From Bacteroidales bacterium (GTDB taxonomy: Bacteria > Bacteroidota > Bacteroidia > Bacteroidales > Bacteroidaceae), in NCBI GenBank assembly GCA_012517855.1, contig JAAYUD010000067.1, positions 62,001 to 126,000 on the forward strand: a stretch of 64,000 bases of DNA, given 5' to 3'. Under the pieces are notes generated by a model. The model had not been told where the DNA came from. It did not search any database and saw only the letters and a list, made by a program, of their open reading frames with translations. How positions within the stretch are numbered: position 1 is the first letter of the stretch; the number at the start of each line of letters is the position of its first letter. Made by a program: the position numbers and the translations under genes. Below, one piece after another: positions 46,909 to 58,536 of this stretch.

Positions 46909-47850
46909 TCATATTATATTTCTTACAAAGCGATAGTTCTTTTCATTTACTTTTGTTCGCTCTGCAATATTGAATCCTTTTAAATAAATTTGAGTCGTTT
47001 TTATAGACTTATGCCCTAATGATTCACTTATCATTTCGATGGGGACACCTAGGTTTTTAGCGATTGTTGCCCATGAATGCCTAAAAGTATAAGATGAAAC
47101 AGGAATATTCGTCATTTGGAAGGTCTTGGCAAGTTTTTTTAAGTTCGTGTTAAACCTGCGCAAGGCTGATTGGTATTCGGTATACCCTTCTTTTGTACGT
47201 TTAGAATAATTTCCACTTAAGATAGAAAACAAATAATCATGCTGGTTGGACTTAGAAGTATTTTCATCTTTTACTAAGTGATGTACAAATTTGTATGCAG
47301 AATTTAATATGGCAATATCTATCGGTGTCCCTGTCTTTACCCTACAATAGTCTAATGTCCCATTTTTTAAATTTGATTTTTCCATGTGGGCAAAATCGAC
47401 GAAAGACATTCCACTAAATTGAAATAGCAAGTTCGCTATTTGTTGGGTTTTGTATAATTCTTTATTTTTAGTTTTTCCATATAATAATTTGTGAAGGTCT
47501 TTCGGCGAAATGGCCTTTTTATGGGTGCTGTCTATACCTGTATATACATCATGAAATAATCTGTGAATGTAAGGTGCTAAATTGGCATCTATTGCTCTAT
47601 TATAGATGCTGCGAAGCATTCTCATGTAAGTAGAGATCGTATTTAGCTTTTTGTGATGGTCCAATAAAAACTGATAATATTGCTTTAAGTTATCTCTGTT
47701 AACTTGTTTAAAGGTAACGATTTTTGTTCCACAAAACTCTGTAAAGGAACGTAGAGCGTTACTGTAGAGATGGGCAGTCGAATACCTTCCTTCCAATTCT
47801 AGTTGGATGATACGCTTATTTGCAAAATTGGTTAAAGTACTTTCTTTCAT
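46909..47850 (-). CDS. Tyrosine recombinase, probable invertase of the adjacent promoter
   Basis: The 313-residue protein has an N-terminal SAM-like domain (FANKRIIQLELEGRYSTAHLYSNALRSFTEF) and a catalytic domain: Arg257-His258 in YTFRHSWAT, His280 in LGHKS, nucleophile Tyr289 in TTQIYLKGF, and the beta-hairpin lysine in RVKTGTP. Where many Bacteroides members have Arg in RGMSFVD, this reads FSGMSFVDFAHM, so the first catalytic arginine is not obvious. The gene ends 65 bases from the invertible segment; local recombinases of this family commonly flip the neighbouring promoter. It could alternatively be a remnant integrase. Confidence 0.85.
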   Translation of the reverse strand: MKESTLTNFANKRIIQLELEGRYSTAHLYSNALRSFTEFCGTKIVTFKQVNRDNLKQYYQFLLDHHKKLNTISTYMRMLRSIYNRAIDANLAPYIHRLFHDVYTGIDSTHKKAISPKDLHKLLYGKTKNKELYKTQQIANLLFQFSGMSFVDFAHMEKSNLKNGTLDYCRVKTGTPIDIAILNSAYKFVHHLVKDENTSKSNQHDYLFSILSGNYSKRTKEGYTEYQSALRRFNTNLKKLAKTFQMTNIPVSSYTFRHSWATIAKNLGVPIEMISESLGHKSIKTTQIYLKGFNIAERTKVNEKNYRFVRNII

Positions 47851-48246
47851 TTCTTTTGTTTTATGTATATTATAAATTTAAATTCTTTTTTATGCTGAAA
47901 ATATCTATTTCAGAATAAGATTAAAATGTTATTCTGAATGCATATATTCATTATGATAAAGTTATCAAATAGTAAATAAAGGCATATTGATTTTGATTCT
48001 ACAAAGAAAAAACATTCTTTGGTACTGAGCAAATAATTAGTAGAAATTGCATTTTTTGTTATTGTTAAGGTTAACTTTTCTCAAAGATATAGTTTCTTAA
48101 AAAATAGTTTTATAGCTGACAAATATTCGAGATATAAGGATATTGACTCAAATTGTACTTTGTGTTCTGTGAGTGTTTATGAAATTTTTATGTCGGTGGT
48201 TAATCTTTTTTCGGATAATATGAAGCATAAATTTCACGGTTTATTT
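47851..48246. other. Gap upstream of the recombinase gene, with a short palindrome
   Basis: About 400 AT-rich bases without a gene. TTCAGAATAA at 47909-47918 and TTATTCTGAA at 47929-47938 form an inverted repeat 59 bases before the recombinase start, where an operator would lie. No further structure was recognised. Confidence 0.45.
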
Positions 48247-48276
48247 TTTGTATTGAGCTTGGCTTGTATTATCTTT
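48247..48276 (+). promoter_or_regulatory. Promoter of the GHL10 gene
   Basis: TATCTTTG (about 48269-48276) with TTTG at 48247-48250 gives -7 and -33 boxes at near-ideal spacing. It places the start of transcription after the first possible ATG (48264), which supports ATG 48300. Confidence 0.7.
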
Positions 48277-48299
48277 GTCCTACACTAAGAAACGAAAAT

Positions 48300-49808
48300 A
48301 TGAAATTTAGATATTGGATATTATCTCTATTATTTATTTGTGGGGTAAGTAATGTAGTAGTAACGGCTCAGAATACGAATTTCCCGAAGCGTGAGTTTCG
48401 AGCTGCGTGGATTCAAACGGTGAACGGGCAATTTAAGGGTGTCCCTACAGCTGTGATTCAACAACGGCTTATTGCTCAACTCAATTCTCTTCAAACTGCT
48501 CATTTCAATGCTATTATATTTCAAGTGCGTCCAGAAGCTGATGCACTTTATCCCTCCCAAATAGAACCCTGGAGTCGTTTTCTTTCTGGTATCCAAGGGC
48601 AGGCTCCCAATCCTTATTGGGATCCCATGCAATTTATGATTGATGAATGTCATAAACGAGGTATGGAGTTTCATGCCTGGATCAATCCTTATCGTGTTAA
48701 GACATCTTTGGCTAATCAATTGGCTTCTTCTCATCTTTATAATACCCATCCAGAATATTTTGTCACTTATGGCAATCAAGTCTTTTTTGACCCTGCATTG
48801 CCCGAGAGTCGTAGCTTTATTATCTCTATCATCAAAGATATTGTTTCTCGTTATGATGTTGATGGTATCCACATGGATGATTATTTTTATCCTTATCCCA
48901 TCTCGGGTCAGCCATTTAACGATGATGCCAGTTTTGCAAAATATGGTGGGGGCTTTAAGAATAGGGGAGATTGGCGTCGTAGCAATGTGGATGTGCTTAT
49001 TCGGAAAATACATGAAACAGTTCGCGAATTAAAACCATGGGTGAAATTTGGTGTAAGTCCTTTTGGTATTTATCGCAATCAGCATAGTGATCCTTTGGGT
49101 AGTGAGACGAATGGTTTGCAGAATTATGACGATCTTTATGCTGATGTGTTAACATGGGCACGCAAGGAGTGGATTGACTACAATATCCCTCAGATATATT
49201 GGCAAATAGGTCATCCTGCAGCCGATTATGAAACATTGGTACGCTGGTGGGCCAAGAATTCTCAGAATCGCCCGCTCTTTATAGGTCAGTCAGTCGATAA
49301 TACGATTTCATATCAAGATCCTAAAAATCCTTCTATCAATCAACTGCATCGTAAGATGCAACTTGAACGTTCTTTTCAGACGATTGAGGGATGTTGCCAA
49401 TGGCCGGCTAGTGATGTCACAGACAATAAAGGAGGGTATCGAGATAGTTTGATAAATAATTATTTTAAGTATCCGGCCCTTGTTCCTGTGTTTGATTTTA
49501 TGGATCATAAGGCTCCCAAGAAGGTGCGTCGTTTGAAAGCTATATGGACAGAAGATGGATATATATTGTTTTGGACGGCACCAAAAGCTGCCAGTGAAAT
49601 GGATAAAGCTCAATTCTATGTGATTTATCGTTTTGCCAAAGGGCAGGAACGCGATACATCAGATCCGTCGCATATTGTAACAGTTACTCCCAATACTTTT
49701 TATAAACTTCCTTACGAAGATGGGACAAAGCCATATTATTATGTCGTTACGGCAACAGATCGAATTCACAACGAATCGGCAGTATCCAAGAAAAGAATCA
49801 ATTTATAA
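48300..49808 (+). CDS. GHL10-family (DUF187) glycoside hydrolase-like protein
   Basis: The 502-residue secreted protein has a signal peptide (MKFRYWILSLLFICGVSNVVVTAQ) and a TIM-barrel domain: REFRAAWIQTVNG, NAIIFQVRPEADALYPS, CHKRGMEFHAWINPYR, YDVDGIHMDDYFYPYP and WVKFGVSPFGIYRN. A C-terminal fibronectin-like domain begins around residue 400. Family members are presumed peptidoglycan or glycan hydrolases. It is a monocistronic gene. I took ATG 48300 because the earlier ATG lies within the promoter. Confidence 0.88.
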   Translation: MKFRYWILSLLFICGVSNVVVTAQNTNFPKREFRAAWIQTVNGQFKGVPTAVIQQRLIAQLNSLQTAHFNAIIFQVRPEADALYPSQIEPWSRFLSGIQGQAPNPYWDPMQFMIDECHKRGMEFHAWINPYRVKTSLANQLASSHLYNTHPEYFVTYGNQVFFDPALPESRSFIISIIKDIVSRYDVDGIHMDDYFYPYPISGQPFNDDASFAKYGGGFKNRGDWRRSNVDVLIRKIHETVRELKPWVKFGVSPFGIYRNQHSDPLGSETNGLQNYDDLYADVLTWARKEWIDYNIPQIYWQIGHPAADYETLVRWWAKNSQNRPLFIGQSVDNTISYQDPKNPSINQLHRKMQLERSFQTIEGCCQWPASDVTDNKGGYRDSLINNYFKYPALVPVFDFMDHKAPKKVRRLKAIWTEDGYILFWTAPKAASEMDKAQFYVIYRFAKGQERDTSDPSHIVTVTPNTFYKLPYEDGTKPYYYVVTATDRIHNESAVSKKRINL

Positions 49809-49831
49809 TGTATGGCTTTGATTTTGTCAGC

Positions 49832-52792
49832 CTATTTGTGATGGGGTTTTAATACTACCCCTGTTTTCTTTCGCCCGTCCATTTTTACTATCATAGGAAT
49901 GTCGAAGTGTATCCGGCGTAAATATTGGGTTTCTTCTGCAGCCGGTATTGAGTTGAGGTAATCAATATCATATATTCCATCTCTAATGTATGGACTAATA
50001 GTAAAATACCCTACTCCGAATGATGTTAGGTTTTGGAAAAAATGAGTGCCTTGACTTGGATCGATGCGATAATTGGTCAACCCAGCTTCTACTATAACTC
50101 GGGCTGCGGATATATTGGACCAATTGACAGGAATACCTAAATAGGGGTCACTGCTTCCCCAACGACCGGGTCCTACAAGAATATAATTTTTGTCCGTATC
50201 GAGAAATTTTCTGTTTATCTTAGCTATTTCTTCAGCAATATACGGATTATTCTTCGCTTGATAATTGTCTGTTTTTACGTATACCAAGTCTTGTACATCA
50301 TTTATAATGCCGCTGCCCAATGAATTGTTCGAACTTAAAATAAGATGTTCTTCTGGAATATTTGTTAGGTCTTCATCAATGGCAGCGCTCGAGTCTACTA
50401 TCGGACGAATTTGTAGCAGATAGAAAGTTCCGCTATTGTCTTCATTAAGAGTGGCTGCAAATTCTATTTCTATCGGACGGCGCATTTCTTGCTGTCCATA
50501 CTTTAATACTAACTGTAGTATTTTGGCAAGGGGAAATGCATCATGTTTTAGAATGTTGGCAAAGGTAATAACCTTTCTGCCTCCAGGGTAGATACCGTCC
50601 CTAATAATTTCGTCACATGGATCGTAAGTAGAAGCTATGAGGTGGAGTGAACCATCCGTTTCTGCATCCTTTACTTTTAATCTAAGTAGATTAAAGCCAT
50701 CATCGATAGAAAAGTTCTGACCTATGTTTTTTAAATCTAAGGCGTAAAATTCTGTTTGTGTCTCTTTCAGCGCCAATTCCATCACACTCGTTTGAAGTAT
50801 CTTTTTGGGGTGGTAGGGCGAAAATCGCAATGTTATGCCACCACTCACAATATACCTGCCAAGTCCGAGGGCTAGATTGACGGTGCCTTCTTCTGCTTTT
50901 TCTTCGCCGATAGGATAATAGTTGAGTGAACGTCCTACACCACTAAATGACGGATAGTAACGTTCTCCATATTGTTTTCCCACTACTTCTTGAATAATAA
51001 CGGCCATTTTCTCTTGGTCTATTACGTTGGAAGTAGCTTGCATATAAGCTTTGCTATCCTTGAAAAATACGGATGCATAGACACCTTTGATAGCATCAAG
51101 CAACATCTTCAACATTTCGTATTTGTCGTCGAGATGCGGTATCATATAGGTGTTATATATACCGGCAAAAGGTTGATAATGCGAATCTTCGAGCAAACTT
51201 GAAGAACGAATTGCCAAAGGCGATTTGACGACATCGAATAGAGTGAAGAAGTCATCGGCCAGCCGTTCCGGGAGTTTCGCCTTTAGAAAATAGCGTAGTA
51301 TGGTGTCATCATCGGTATCCGATAGGGCTATTTGATATAGATTGTTCGATTCCATAAATTCGTCAAAAACGTCAGTACAGAGAGCTACTGTTTTTGGAAT
51401 AACGATATTGGTGTTTTTAAAATCATCGAATTCAGGGTGACACTTTACCATGTTGTCGATGAAAGCTAAGCCACGGCCTTTGCCACCTAACGAACCTTCG
51501 CCAATACGGGCAAAATTCGAATATGTATCAAAACGATTACGTCGAAAAACGGCAACCACACCTTGGTTTTTCATTTTGCGGTATTTCACAATGGCGTCGA
51601 AGATTATCGTTCGGTGTGCATCGACATCTTGTAACGAATTCCATGTGATAGGACGTAGTACGGCTGCTACTGGAAAGATAGCGCGCGAAGCTAACCAACG
51701 CGATATGTGGTTACGGCTGATGTGGTAGAGAAATGACTCGGAAGGGACTGCAAAGATTATGTTTTGCAATTCTTTCAATGTACTGACACGGGCTATTTCG
51801 GCCATTGAATTCGGATTGCGGAATACGAAATCGCCAAAGCCGAAATTCTCGGAGACTGAACGTCGTAAGTCGACGTCCATCTTTTTTGAGTTCTTATCAA
51901 TGAAACTGGCATCGAATTGTTGTGCCCGTGCGGCATTTGTTAGTTCGGATGATTGTATGATGATCGGGACGAAAGGATCTTCTTCTCGAATCATTTCGCA
52001 TAACTTAAATCCTGCCTCGCTGTCTTTTTCTCCTTCGCGGGGAAATCGTACATCGGTAATGATGCCTAGTATGTTGTTTTTGTATTTTTTGTAGATGTGT
52101 TTTGCCTCTTCATAATTTCGGGCCAATACTATTTTAGGACGTCCCCGCATTCGTAGTTGGCGTTGGTGACCGTTGAGGGCCTCGGTAGAGAATAGTTGGC
52201 TTTGGCGGAGCACAAATTTATAGAGGTTGGGCAATATGGAAGAATAAAATCGGATACCGTCTTCCACAAGCAATATACATTGTACCCCAACTTCGGCTAC
52301 ATCGTGTTCCAAATTCATTTTGTCTTCCATCAGTTTGATAATGGAGACGAGTACGTCAGTATTGCCTAGCCAACAGAAAATAGAATCGAAAGCACTCAGA
52401 TCTTCATTTGCAATTCTCTTTGTAATGCCATGACTGAATGGAGTCAATATTACGATCGGAATAAGGGGATATAGTGCCTTGATGCGTCTGCCTATATCAA
52501 AACTGTCGTTGTCACCGGTTCCGGGCATGCAGATGATGAGATCGAAACTAACATCTCTCAGTCGGCTCATTGCTTCCTCTTCGGTAGATACCTGCCAAAA
52601 TCGTGGAGGATTGCTCAACGACATGGCTGTGTATTCATTAAATATCTTTTCATCTATTCGGCCGTCTTCTTCAAGAATGAAAGCGTCGTAAGGGTTTGCT
52701 ATCAGTAGGACGCTGAATATACGTTTTGTCATTAAGTTGGCAAACTGTGTATCTTTCAGGTAAAGCTGGTTAATTTTATGTATATTGAGCAT
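49832..52792 (-). CDS. Receiver-like protein with pyruvate phosphate dikinase/PEP-synthase N-terminal domain
   Basis: The 986-residue cytoplasmic protein has response-regulator-like sequence in the first 320 residues (FSVLLIANPYDAF; QCILLVEDGIRFY; GIITDVRFP; PIIIQSSE), then a PPDK_N/PEP-synthase ATP-grasp domain at about 430-800 (GSLGGKGRGLAFIDNMV; VKSPLAIRSSSLLEDSHYQPFAGIYNTY). The catalytic swivelling histidine domain and PEP barrel are absent, so it is not a full PEP synthase. Function is unknown; ATP-dependent phosphate transfer in signalling is plausible. It follows uvrA by 22 bases. Confidence 0.8.
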   Translation of the reverse strand: MLNIHKINQLYLKDTQFANLMTKRIFSVLLIANPYDAFILEEDGRIDEKIFNEYTAMSLSNPPRFWQVSTEEEAMSRLRDVSFDLIICMPGTGDNDSFDIGRRIKALYPLIPIVILTPFSHGITKRIANEDLSAFDSIFCWLGNTDVLVSIIKLMEDKMNLEHDVAEVGVQCILLVEDGIRFYSSILPNLYKFVLRQSQLFSTEALNGHQRQLRMRGRPKIVLARNYEEAKHIYKKYKNNILGIITDVRFPREGEKDSEAGFKLCEMIREEDPFVPIIIQSSELTNAARAQQFDASFIDKNSKKMDVDLRRSVSENFGFGDFVFRNPNSMAEIARVSTLKELQNIIFAVPSESFLYHISRNHISRWLASRAIFPVAAVLRPITWNSLQDVDAHRTIIFDAIVKYRKMKNQGVVAVFRRNRFDTYSNFARIGEGSLGGKGRGLAFIDNMVKCHPEFDDFKNTNIVIPKTVALCTDVFDEFMESNNLYQIALSDTDDDTILRYFLKAKLPERLADDFFTLFDVVKSPLAIRSSSLLEDSHYQPFAGIYNTYMIPHLDDKYEMLKMLLDAIKGVYASVFFKDSKAYMQATSNVIDQEKMAVIIQEVVGKQYGERYYPSFSGVGRSLNYYPIGEEKAEEGTVNLALGLGRYIVSGGITLRFSPYHPKKILQTSVMELALKETQTEFYALDLKNIGQNFSIDDGFNLLRLKVKDAETDGSLHLIASTYDPCDEIIRDGIYPGGRKVITFANILKHDAFPLAKILQLVLKYGQQEMRRPIEIEFAATLNEDNSGTFYLLQIRPIVDSSAAIDEDLTNIPEEHLILSSNNSLGSGIINDVQDLVYVKTDNYQAKNNPYIAEEIAKINRKFLDTDKNYILVGPGRWGSSDPYLGIPVNWSNISAARVIVEAGLTNYRIDPSQGTHFFQNLTSFGVGYFTISPYIRDGIYDIDYLNSIPAAEETQYLRRIHFDIPMIVKMDGRKKTGVVLKPHHK

Positions 52793-52814
52793 ATTACTGT
52801 TGTTGGTTTTGCTA

Positions 52815-55592
52815 TTATTTAGAAGATTCCAACTTCTCTTTCAAGTATTTTGCCGTATATCCTTCGCTTTGGGCGACTTCTTCAGGAGTGCCTGCTGCTA
52901 TAAGGTCGCCGCCTCTTTCACCACCTTCGGGACCTAGATCAATGACGTAATCGGCACATTTGATAACATCCAAGTTGTGTTCGATAATTACAATAGTATG
53001 TCCTCTTTGAAGTAGTGCATCGAATGATTCCAATAATTTGCTGATATCATGAAAATGAAGTCCCGTGGTTGGCTCATCAAAAATAAACATAGTCGGCTCT
53101 ACTTTCTCTTGTCCTAAATAATAGGCTAATTTCACTCGTTGATTTTCACCACCAGATAAAGTAGAAGAGCTTTGCCCCAGTTTAATATAACCAAGCCCTA
53201 CATCTTGTAACGGCTTTAACTTTTTGACGATTTTGTGTTGCTTGTATTTAGTAAAGAATTCGATTGCTTGGTTTACGGTCATATCCAATACATCGTAAAT
53301 ATTCTTATCGTGGTATCTTACCTCAAGAATATCCGATTTGAAACGTTTACCGTGACAAGATTCGCATTCCAGCACTAGGTCTGCCATAAATTGCATTTCT
53401 ACGGTAATGGTGCCTTCGCCTTTGCATTCTTCACATCGTCCACCTTCATTGTTGAAACTGAAATATCCTGCGGTGTAACCCATTTGTTTGGAGAGTGGCT
53501 GTTCTGCCCACAGTTTGCGGATCTCGTCGTATACCTTAACATACGTTACAGGGTTCGATCGTGATGATTTTCCTATAGGATTTTGGTCAACGAATTCTAC
53601 ATTGGTCAATTGCTGGATATCGCCGCCGAGCGATTCAAATTCACCCGGTCGTTCGCTGTATTCATCCAATTCGCGTTTTAAGGCTTTGAATAGGATATCG
53701 CGTACCAAAGAACTTTTTCCCGATCCCGATACGCCGGTGACAACTGTCATTACATTGAGTGGGAAACGAACAGTGATGCCTTTCAAATTGTTTTCTCTGG
53801 CACCTTTCACTTCTATATAGTTGTTCCATGAACGTCGGGTAGCAGGAATCGGAATTTCTTCTTCACCTAACAAATAACGCACGGTGTAGCTATTGCTGTC
53901 TTTTTTCAGGTTTTTCAAATCTCCCTGATACACTACCTCTCCACCTAGTCTGCCAGCCTTTGGCCCTATATCAATGATATAGTCGGCTGCACGCATAATC
54001 TCTTCATCATGTTCTACGACTACGACTGTATTGCCTAGCTGTTGCAGCTCGCGTAGCACATGAATCAGTTGTTGGGTGTCTCGGCTGTGCAATCCGATGC
54101 TGGGCTCATCTAGAATATATAAACTCCCTACCAAGCTGCTGCCCAACGAAGTCACCAGATTGATTCGCTGGCTTTCTCCTCCAGAAAGAGAGTTGCTCAA
54201 TCGGTTGAGTGTCAGATAATCCAGTCCTACTTCCGATAGAAATTGCAGTCGAGTTCTTATTTCGGTCAATACTCTCGATGCTACTTGTGTATCATGCTCA
54301 TTGAGTATCAATTGGTCGAAGAAGCTTTTCAATTCATTCATGGGCATATCAACCAATTCCATCATATTCTTGCCTCCTACTTTGACATAGGCCGCTTCGG
54401 GTTTTAATCGACTGCCATGGCATGTAGGGCATGTTGTTTTACCTCTGTAACGCGATAGCATTACTCGATACTGTATCTTGTATTGATTCTGATGCAACAT
54501 CTCAAAGAATTCATTCAATCCATGAAAGTATTCGTTGCCTGTCCATAGCAATTGACGTTGCTTCTCGGTTAATTTATAGTATGGCTCAAATATAGGAAAG
54601 TCAAATTTAGCAGCATTTTGGCAAAGTTCGTTTTTCCATTCGCCCATTACATCGCCACGCCAACACAGTATGGCGCCGTCGTAAATTGATAGAGCCCTAT
54701 TGGGAATCACTAAATGCTCGTCTATACCAATGACTTTGCCAAACCCTTCGCACTTAGGGCAGGCACCTAGAGGGGAGTTGAACGAAAAGAGTTGCTCGGT
54801 TGGTTCTTCGAAACTGATACCGTCTGCTTCGAATTTGTTACTGAAGTGGCAGAGTTCCGTCGTACCGTCAGCTAGATAGAAACGCAGCATACAAGCACCT
54901 CCTCCTTTATACATCGCTGTTTCTATCGAATCAGACAATCGACTTATAGCTTCTTTATCACTGCTTACCGACATTCGGTCTACCAACAAGTATATCGTGT
55001 CTTTTTTCCCCGGCTTATAGTCTTCTATGCGCATCATTTCTCCATTTACTTCTATGCGGCTGAAACCTTGTTGCATATCCATCTTGAGTTCTTGGTCTAT
55101 GGTGCGGTCGGAAGGTAACAATAGCGGAATAAGCACTGTATATCGGATGCCCTCTTCATGTTGTTTCATGCATTGTACGACATCTTCTACCGAATGTTTC
55201 TTTACTTCGTCGCCGCTTATCGGACTATATGTTTTCCCTATTCGGGCAAATAGCAGGCATAAGTATTCGTATATTTCGGTAGAAGTACCTACGGTTGAAC
55301 GTGGATTGCGACTTATTACTCGTTGCTCAATGGCAATAGCGGGAGGAATGCCCTTGATAAAATCGCATTGCGGTTTGCTCATCCTGCCTAAAAACTGGCG
55401 GGCATAGCTACTTAAACTTTCTACATATCGCCGCTGACCTTCTGCATAAAGCGTATCAAAAGCAAGACTGGATTTGCCCGAACCCGATAGCCCGGTAATG
55501 ACAATAAGCTTGTCGCGTGGTATGTCAACATTAATATTCTTCAGATTGTTTACCCGAGCGCCGCGGATAGTAATATATTCATTTTCTGCCAT
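52815..55592 (-). CDS. uvrA: Excinuclease ABC subunit A
   Basis: The 925-residue UvrA has two ABC ATPase modules: Walker [20 protein letters not shown] near residue 32 and [15 protein letters not shown] in the second half, with signature motifs [11 protein letters not shown] and [11 protein letters not shown] and Walker [10 protein letters not shown] and FDEPTTGLH. Zinc-finger cysteines appear in [18 protein letters not shown] and CEECKGEG with CESCHGKRF. It recognises DNA lesions with UvrB in nucleotide excision repair. A strong promoter lies just upstream. Confidence 0.97.
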   Translation of the reverse strand: MAENEYITIRGARVNNLKNINVDIPRDKLIVITGLSGSGKSSLAFDTLYAEGQRRYVESLSSYARQFLGRMSKPQCDFIKGIPPAIAIEQRVISRNPRSTVGTSTEIYEYLCLLFARIGKTYSPISGDEVKKHSVEDVVQCMKQHEEGIRYTVLIPLLLPSDRTIDQELKMDMQQGFSRIEVNGEMMRIEDYKPGKKDTIYLLVDRMSVSSDKEAISRLSDSIETAMYKGGGACMLRFYLADGTTELCHFSNKFEADGISFEEPTEQLFSFNSPLGACPKCEGFGKVIGIDEHLVIPNRALSIYDGAILCWRGDVMGEWKNELCQNAAKFDFPIFEPYYKLTEKQRQLLWTGNEYFHGLNEFFEMLHQNQYKIQYRVMLSRYRGKTTCPTCHGSRLKPEAAYVKVGGKNMMELVDMPMNELKSFFDQLILNEHDTQVASRVLTEIRTRLQFLSEVGLDYLTLNRLSNSLSGGESQRINLVTSLGSSLVGSLYILDEPSIGLHSRDTQQLIHVLRELQQLGNTVVVVEHDEEIMRAADYIIDIGPKAGRLGGEVVYQGDLKNLKKDSNSYTVRYLLGEEEIPIPATRRSWNNYIEVKGARENNLKGITVRFPLNVMTVVTGVSGSGKSSLVRDILFKALKRELDEYSERPGEFESLGGDIQQLTNVEFVDQNPIGKSSRSNPVTYVKVYDEIRKLWAEQPLSKQMGYTAGYFSFNNEGGRCEECKGEGTITVEMQFMADLVLECESCHGKRFKSDILEVRYHDKNIYDVLDMTVNQAIEFFTKYKQHKIVKKLKPLQDVGLGYIKLGQSSSTLSGGENQRVKLAYYLGQEKVEPTMFIFDEPTTGLHFHDISKLLESFDALLQRGHTIVIIEHNLDVIKCADYVIDLGPEGGERGGDLIAAGTPEEVAQSEGYTAKYLKEKLESSK

Positions 55593-55622
55593 AGTTGCGT
55601 ATCGTTCATTCTTTTGAAATTA

Positions 55623-55653
55623 CAAAGATAGTGCAAGCCGAGAGCAATTACAA
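55623..55653 (-). promoter_or_regulatory. Promoter of uvrA
   Basis: On the minus strand TTG at 55653-55651 and TATCTTTG at 55630-55623 are 20 bases apart, an excellent match. A leader of about 25 bases precedes the uvrA ATG at 55592. No LexA-like box was recognised. Confidence 0.7.
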
Positions 55654-55796
55654 CAATAACTCCAAAATTTATTTTTTATATTCTCGCCCCTTTTATTCTC
55701 TCCCTTTTCGTGGCTCACTGCTAAAAGTCAGGGGGCTAAGCATAAGTATTAATAAGACACCACACCATACTTTCGAGCCTGCGGCATACACAAAAT

Positions 55797-55829
55797 TGTC
55801 GTATGTTAGTTTTTTCGGTGACGTCCTTA
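55797..55829. repeat. Fragment related to the end of the long palindrome
   Basis: TTGTCGTATGTTAGTTTTT resembles the right end of the palindromes, and it is followed by TCGGTGACGTCCTTA, identical over 15 bases to the sequence just after copy 1 (5497-5511). It looks like a decayed copy. The rest of 55654-55912 holds no convincing gene. Confidence 0.5.
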
Positions 55830-55912
55830 AGTTTTTTTGAAAACGTATGGACGTCAACAGTTTTAGGGGCATATGTCGTTTTAGAAGGTAAGGGACCTTC
55901 TTGATATATACC

Positions 55913-55952
55913 AAAAAAGAAAGGACGAACTGAATTGTTCGCCCTTTCTTTT
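55913..55952 (-). terminator. Intrinsic terminator after the SPOR lipoprotein gene
   Basis: A stem of about 14 base pairs (AAAGAAAGGACGAAC with complement GTTCGCCCTTTCTTT and loop TGAATT, one mismatch) lies 23 bases after the stop. On the minus strand it ends in CTTTCTTTTTTGG, a good T-run; the plus strand has CTTTTG, so it may work both ways. Confidence 0.85.
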
Positions 55953-55974
55953 GTATAAATCGTTATCGAAAGTG

Positions 55975-56466
55975 TTATTTCACGCGAAATAATACCCATG
56001 CGCCCTGAAAATCTTTACGGCTCGGGTATTTGGCCTTGAAGCTGTCGCGGGCTTGTACTGCCGATTGGTAGTTGGCGCAAGAAACTACAACGACACGATA
56101 CATCGCTTTTTCGCTATTGAATGCGATTGATGCTTTATATCCTTCTTTTGTCAAATAGTCTTTCAAACCTTCTGCATTAGCTTTCAGTCCAAAACTGCCG
56201 GCAACAACATTGTAGTCGCTGATCTCATCACCAGAAACAACCGTTACTTTCTCTTGTTTGACATTGGTTGGAGTTGCTTCTTGGGCAGTAGGTTGTGTTT
56301 GCTCTACAGCAACCGGTGTTGTAGCACCGCTAACGGGAGTCGCTGTCTTTTGTTGTTCCAATTTTGCCTTTTCGTAAGCTTTTTTGTATGCGCTTTCGCT
56401 CGAACGGCAAGATGAAAAAGCAACTAAGAGGGAAGCACACATTCCAAATAATAGTAATTTCTTCAT
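55975..56466 (-). CDS. SPOR-domain lipoprotein
   Basis: The 163-residue protein has a lipoprotein signal (MKKLLLFGMCASLLVAFSSC, lipid Cys20), a Lys/Ala/Gln- and Pro/Thr-rich linker, and a C-terminal SPOR domain (DYNVVAGSFGLKANAEGLKDYL; YRVVVVSCANYQSAVQARDSFK). SPOR domains bind denuded peptidoglycan, typically at the division site. It has its own promoter and terminator. Confidence 0.9.
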   Translation of the reverse strand: MKKLLLFGMCASLLVAFSSCRSSESAYKKAYEKAKLEQQKTATPVSGATTPVAVEQTQPTAQEATPTNVKQEKVTVVSGDEISDYNVVAGSFGLKANAEGLKDYLTKEGYKASIAFNSEKAMYRVVVVSCANYQSAVQARDSFKAKYPSRKDFQGAWVLFRVK

Positions 56467-56520
56467 ATCAAAGTTATGTTTAATTAAAAATTTTTTCCTT
56501 TTTTCGGTTTATACTGATTA

Positions 56521-56552
56521 CAAAAATAACGTATTTTTTATTAGCTATCAAA
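56521..56552 (-). promoter_or_regulatory. Promoter of the SPOR lipoprotein gene
   Basis: On the minus strand TTTG (56552-56549) and TATTTTTG (56528-56521) lie 20 bases apart, matching the Bacteroidales consensus perfectly. Confidence 0.75.
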
Positions 56553-56574
56553 GTATATTATGAAAATTAAGTGA

Positions 56575-58224
<1,650 letters not shown>

Positions 58225-58254
58225 TAGAATCATTGATTGATGATATTTAGACGA

Positions 58255-58286
58255 AGCTTGCGACTCAGGAGCCTGGGTCGCAAGCT
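58255..58286 (+). terminator. Hairpin after the GH43 gene, possible terminator
   Basis: A perfect 10-base stem AGCTTGCGAC with complement GTCGCAAGCT, with inner CAGG/CCTG pairing, lies 30 bases after the stop. There is no T-run, so factor-independent termination is uncertain. Confidence 0.5.
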
Positions 58287-58335
58287 ATATAAGTACGAAG
58301 ACATTATTTCGTTTATTTTATTTCAGTAAGAGTGT

Positions 58336-58409
58336 AATACCTCAGTTCGGGATAAGTCATTAGATTAAACAACTTGCTCTATTCTAAACTTATTCCGAAC
58401 TGAGGTATT
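58336..58409. repeat. Short inverted-repeat element with 22-bp arms
   Basis: The arms AATACCTCAGTTCGGGATAA (58336-58357) and their complement (58388-58409) differ at one base and enclose 30 bases. It could be a miniature inverted-repeat element, a fragment of an insertion sequence, or an RNA hairpin. No clear target duplication flanks it. The rest of the gap (58410-58536) is featureless. Confidence 0.55.
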
Positions 58410-58536
58410 GCTATCAGAGTAACAAATGCCCAGGTATAGTAAAATGAAAATAATAGATTTATAAGAGAAGGCACTACCATCGCCACCCAGTTATTGTATT
58501 TATTATAGACTTGGCTTCACTCTTGCCTTAGCATCT

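Noticed and set aside
55736-55999. Minus-strand frame of 87 codons between uvrA and the SPOR gene
   Set aside because: It runs through the terminator hairpin and a repeat fragment and overlaps the end of the SPOR gene.
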